Translations under genes and position numbers: made by a program
Shown here: positions 63,720-64,000 of the stretch, piece by piece
Layout: each line of letters opens with the position of its first letter
Numbering within the stretch: position 1 is the stretch's first letter
Notes under the pieces: model-generated
The model's input: the letters and a program-made list of their open reading frames with translations, nothing else
The model's database searches: none
What the model was told of the DNA's origin: nothing
DNA from: Stygiolobus caldivivus
GTDB taxonomy: Archaea > Thermoproteota > Thermoprotei_A > Sulfolobales > Sulfolobaceae
Length of the DNA: 64,000 nt
NCBI RefSeq assembly: GCF_019704315.1
Contig: NZ_AP024597.1
Location: 2,232,001 to 2,296,000, forward strand
Direction of reading: 5' to 3'

Positions 63720-64000
63720 CGTAATTCCTGAGAACTCCTATACCTTTCACTTCTACCTCGACTACGTCCCCTTCTTGTAAGTACTTTTTACCGCTAAATT
63801 CAGCAACACCCGCAGGAGTCCCAGTGGTTATTATATCCCCGGGTTCAAGTGTAATACCTTTACTTAGGTACGAGATCATATCCTCTACCGAAAAGACCAT
63901 GTCCTTTGTAACACCGTTTTGAACTAGGACTCCGTTTACCCTAGTCTTTATCTCTAGCGAGTAAAAATCGACTTCGTCTTTAGTCACTATCCAAGGGCCT
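63706..64000 (-). CDS. Fumarylacetoacetate hydrolase family protein, C-terminal part (continues beyond window)
   Basis: Visible are about 98 C-terminal residues; the frame remains open to the right edge (GPWIVTKDEVDFYSL), so the N-terminus is outside. Family motifs: GPWIVTKDE, EIKTRVNGVLVQNGVTKDMVF (Mg2+-site region typical of FAH), LEPGDIITTGTPAGV (about 15-residue signature) and EGDVVEVEVKGIGVLRN. Members cleave or dehydrate 2-keto acids, and in Sulfolobales one is a 2-keto-3-deoxy-arabinonate dehydratase. Being beside glucose dehydrogenase favours a sugar-acid or acylpyruvate substrate, but this is inferred. The end overlaps gdh by 14 bp. Confidence 0.88.
   Translation of the reverse strand, partial: GPWIVTKDEVDFYSLEIKTRVNGVLVQNGVTKDMVFSVEDMISYLSKGITLEPGDIITTGTPAGVAEFSGKKYLQEGDVVEVEVKGIGVLRNYVKTI

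Overview
The window is chromosomal DNA from a thermoacidophilic crenarchaeote of the order Sulfolobales. The support is a divergent quinol-oxidase locus of the Sulfolobus sox type (Rieske protein, cupredoxin-like subunit II, haem-copper subunit I, cytochrome b), a Sulfolobus-type glucose dehydrogenase, a lone DoxB-like oxidase subunit, two DUF929 proteins, an Sso10a-like DNA-binding protein, a TPR protein kinase, and many start codons about 25-28 nt downstream of a TATA box with no leader. Genus is not resolved. No rRNA, tRNA, CRISPR array or intact transposase was seen.

Layout. 1-4.1 kb: end of a type IV pilus-like operon (secreted protein, secretion ATPase, double TadC-like membrane protein). 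4.4-7.9 kb: P-type proton ATPase and an MscS channel with a duplicated membrane segment. 8.0-14 kb: membrane and regulatory genes, a divergent metal-siderophore/cobalamin-type ABC importer with matching operator-like repeats at both promoters, HtpX protease and a wHTH regulator. 14.1-15.7 kb: ABC-2 exporter. 15.7-19.2 kb: candidate extracytoplasmic redox cluster. 19.5-26 kb: three MFS transporters, acetyl-CoA synthetase, a PadR/MarR-like regulator and a 251-bp inverted-repeat-bounded element. 26-31.5 kb: nucleoside hydrolase, FAD-binding protein, purE-purK-modE-like operon and unknowns. 31.7-36 kb: TPR kinase, a transposase-like relic and the lone oxidase subunit I.

36-47 kb: RidA, a small Cys/His protein, a palindrome-rich spacer, a four-CBS protein and a glycogen/alpha-glucan locus. 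In that locus debranching enzyme, GH15 glucoamylase and sugar nucleotidyltransferase run leftward, and GH57 plus glycogen synthase run rightward from a 39-bp divergent promoter. A molybdenum oxidoreductase and an XdhC-like protein follow. 47.6-52 kb: small regulators, a HEPN-like protein sharing one TATA box with an arylmalonate-decarboxylase-like enzyme, PsiE-like and methyltransferase genes, and a pair of roadblock/DUF2173-like proteins. 52.7-59 kb: the respiratory locus, with small membrane proteins including a 35-residue SoxD-like gene that is easily missed. 59-64 kb: a MinD-like protein, a second DUF929 protein, two unknowns, glucose dehydrogenase and the 3' end of an FAH-family gene cut by the window edge.

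The genes serve aerobic quinol oxidation and proton homeostasis, glycogen synthesis and turnover linked to sugar oxidation, metal or cofactor uptake, and a surface appendage. The least understood parts are the redox cluster at 15.7-19.2 kb, the HEPN-like gene, the inverted-repeat element at 20.6 kb and the small proteins beside the oxidase. All function calls come from reading motifs by eye; no database search was run.
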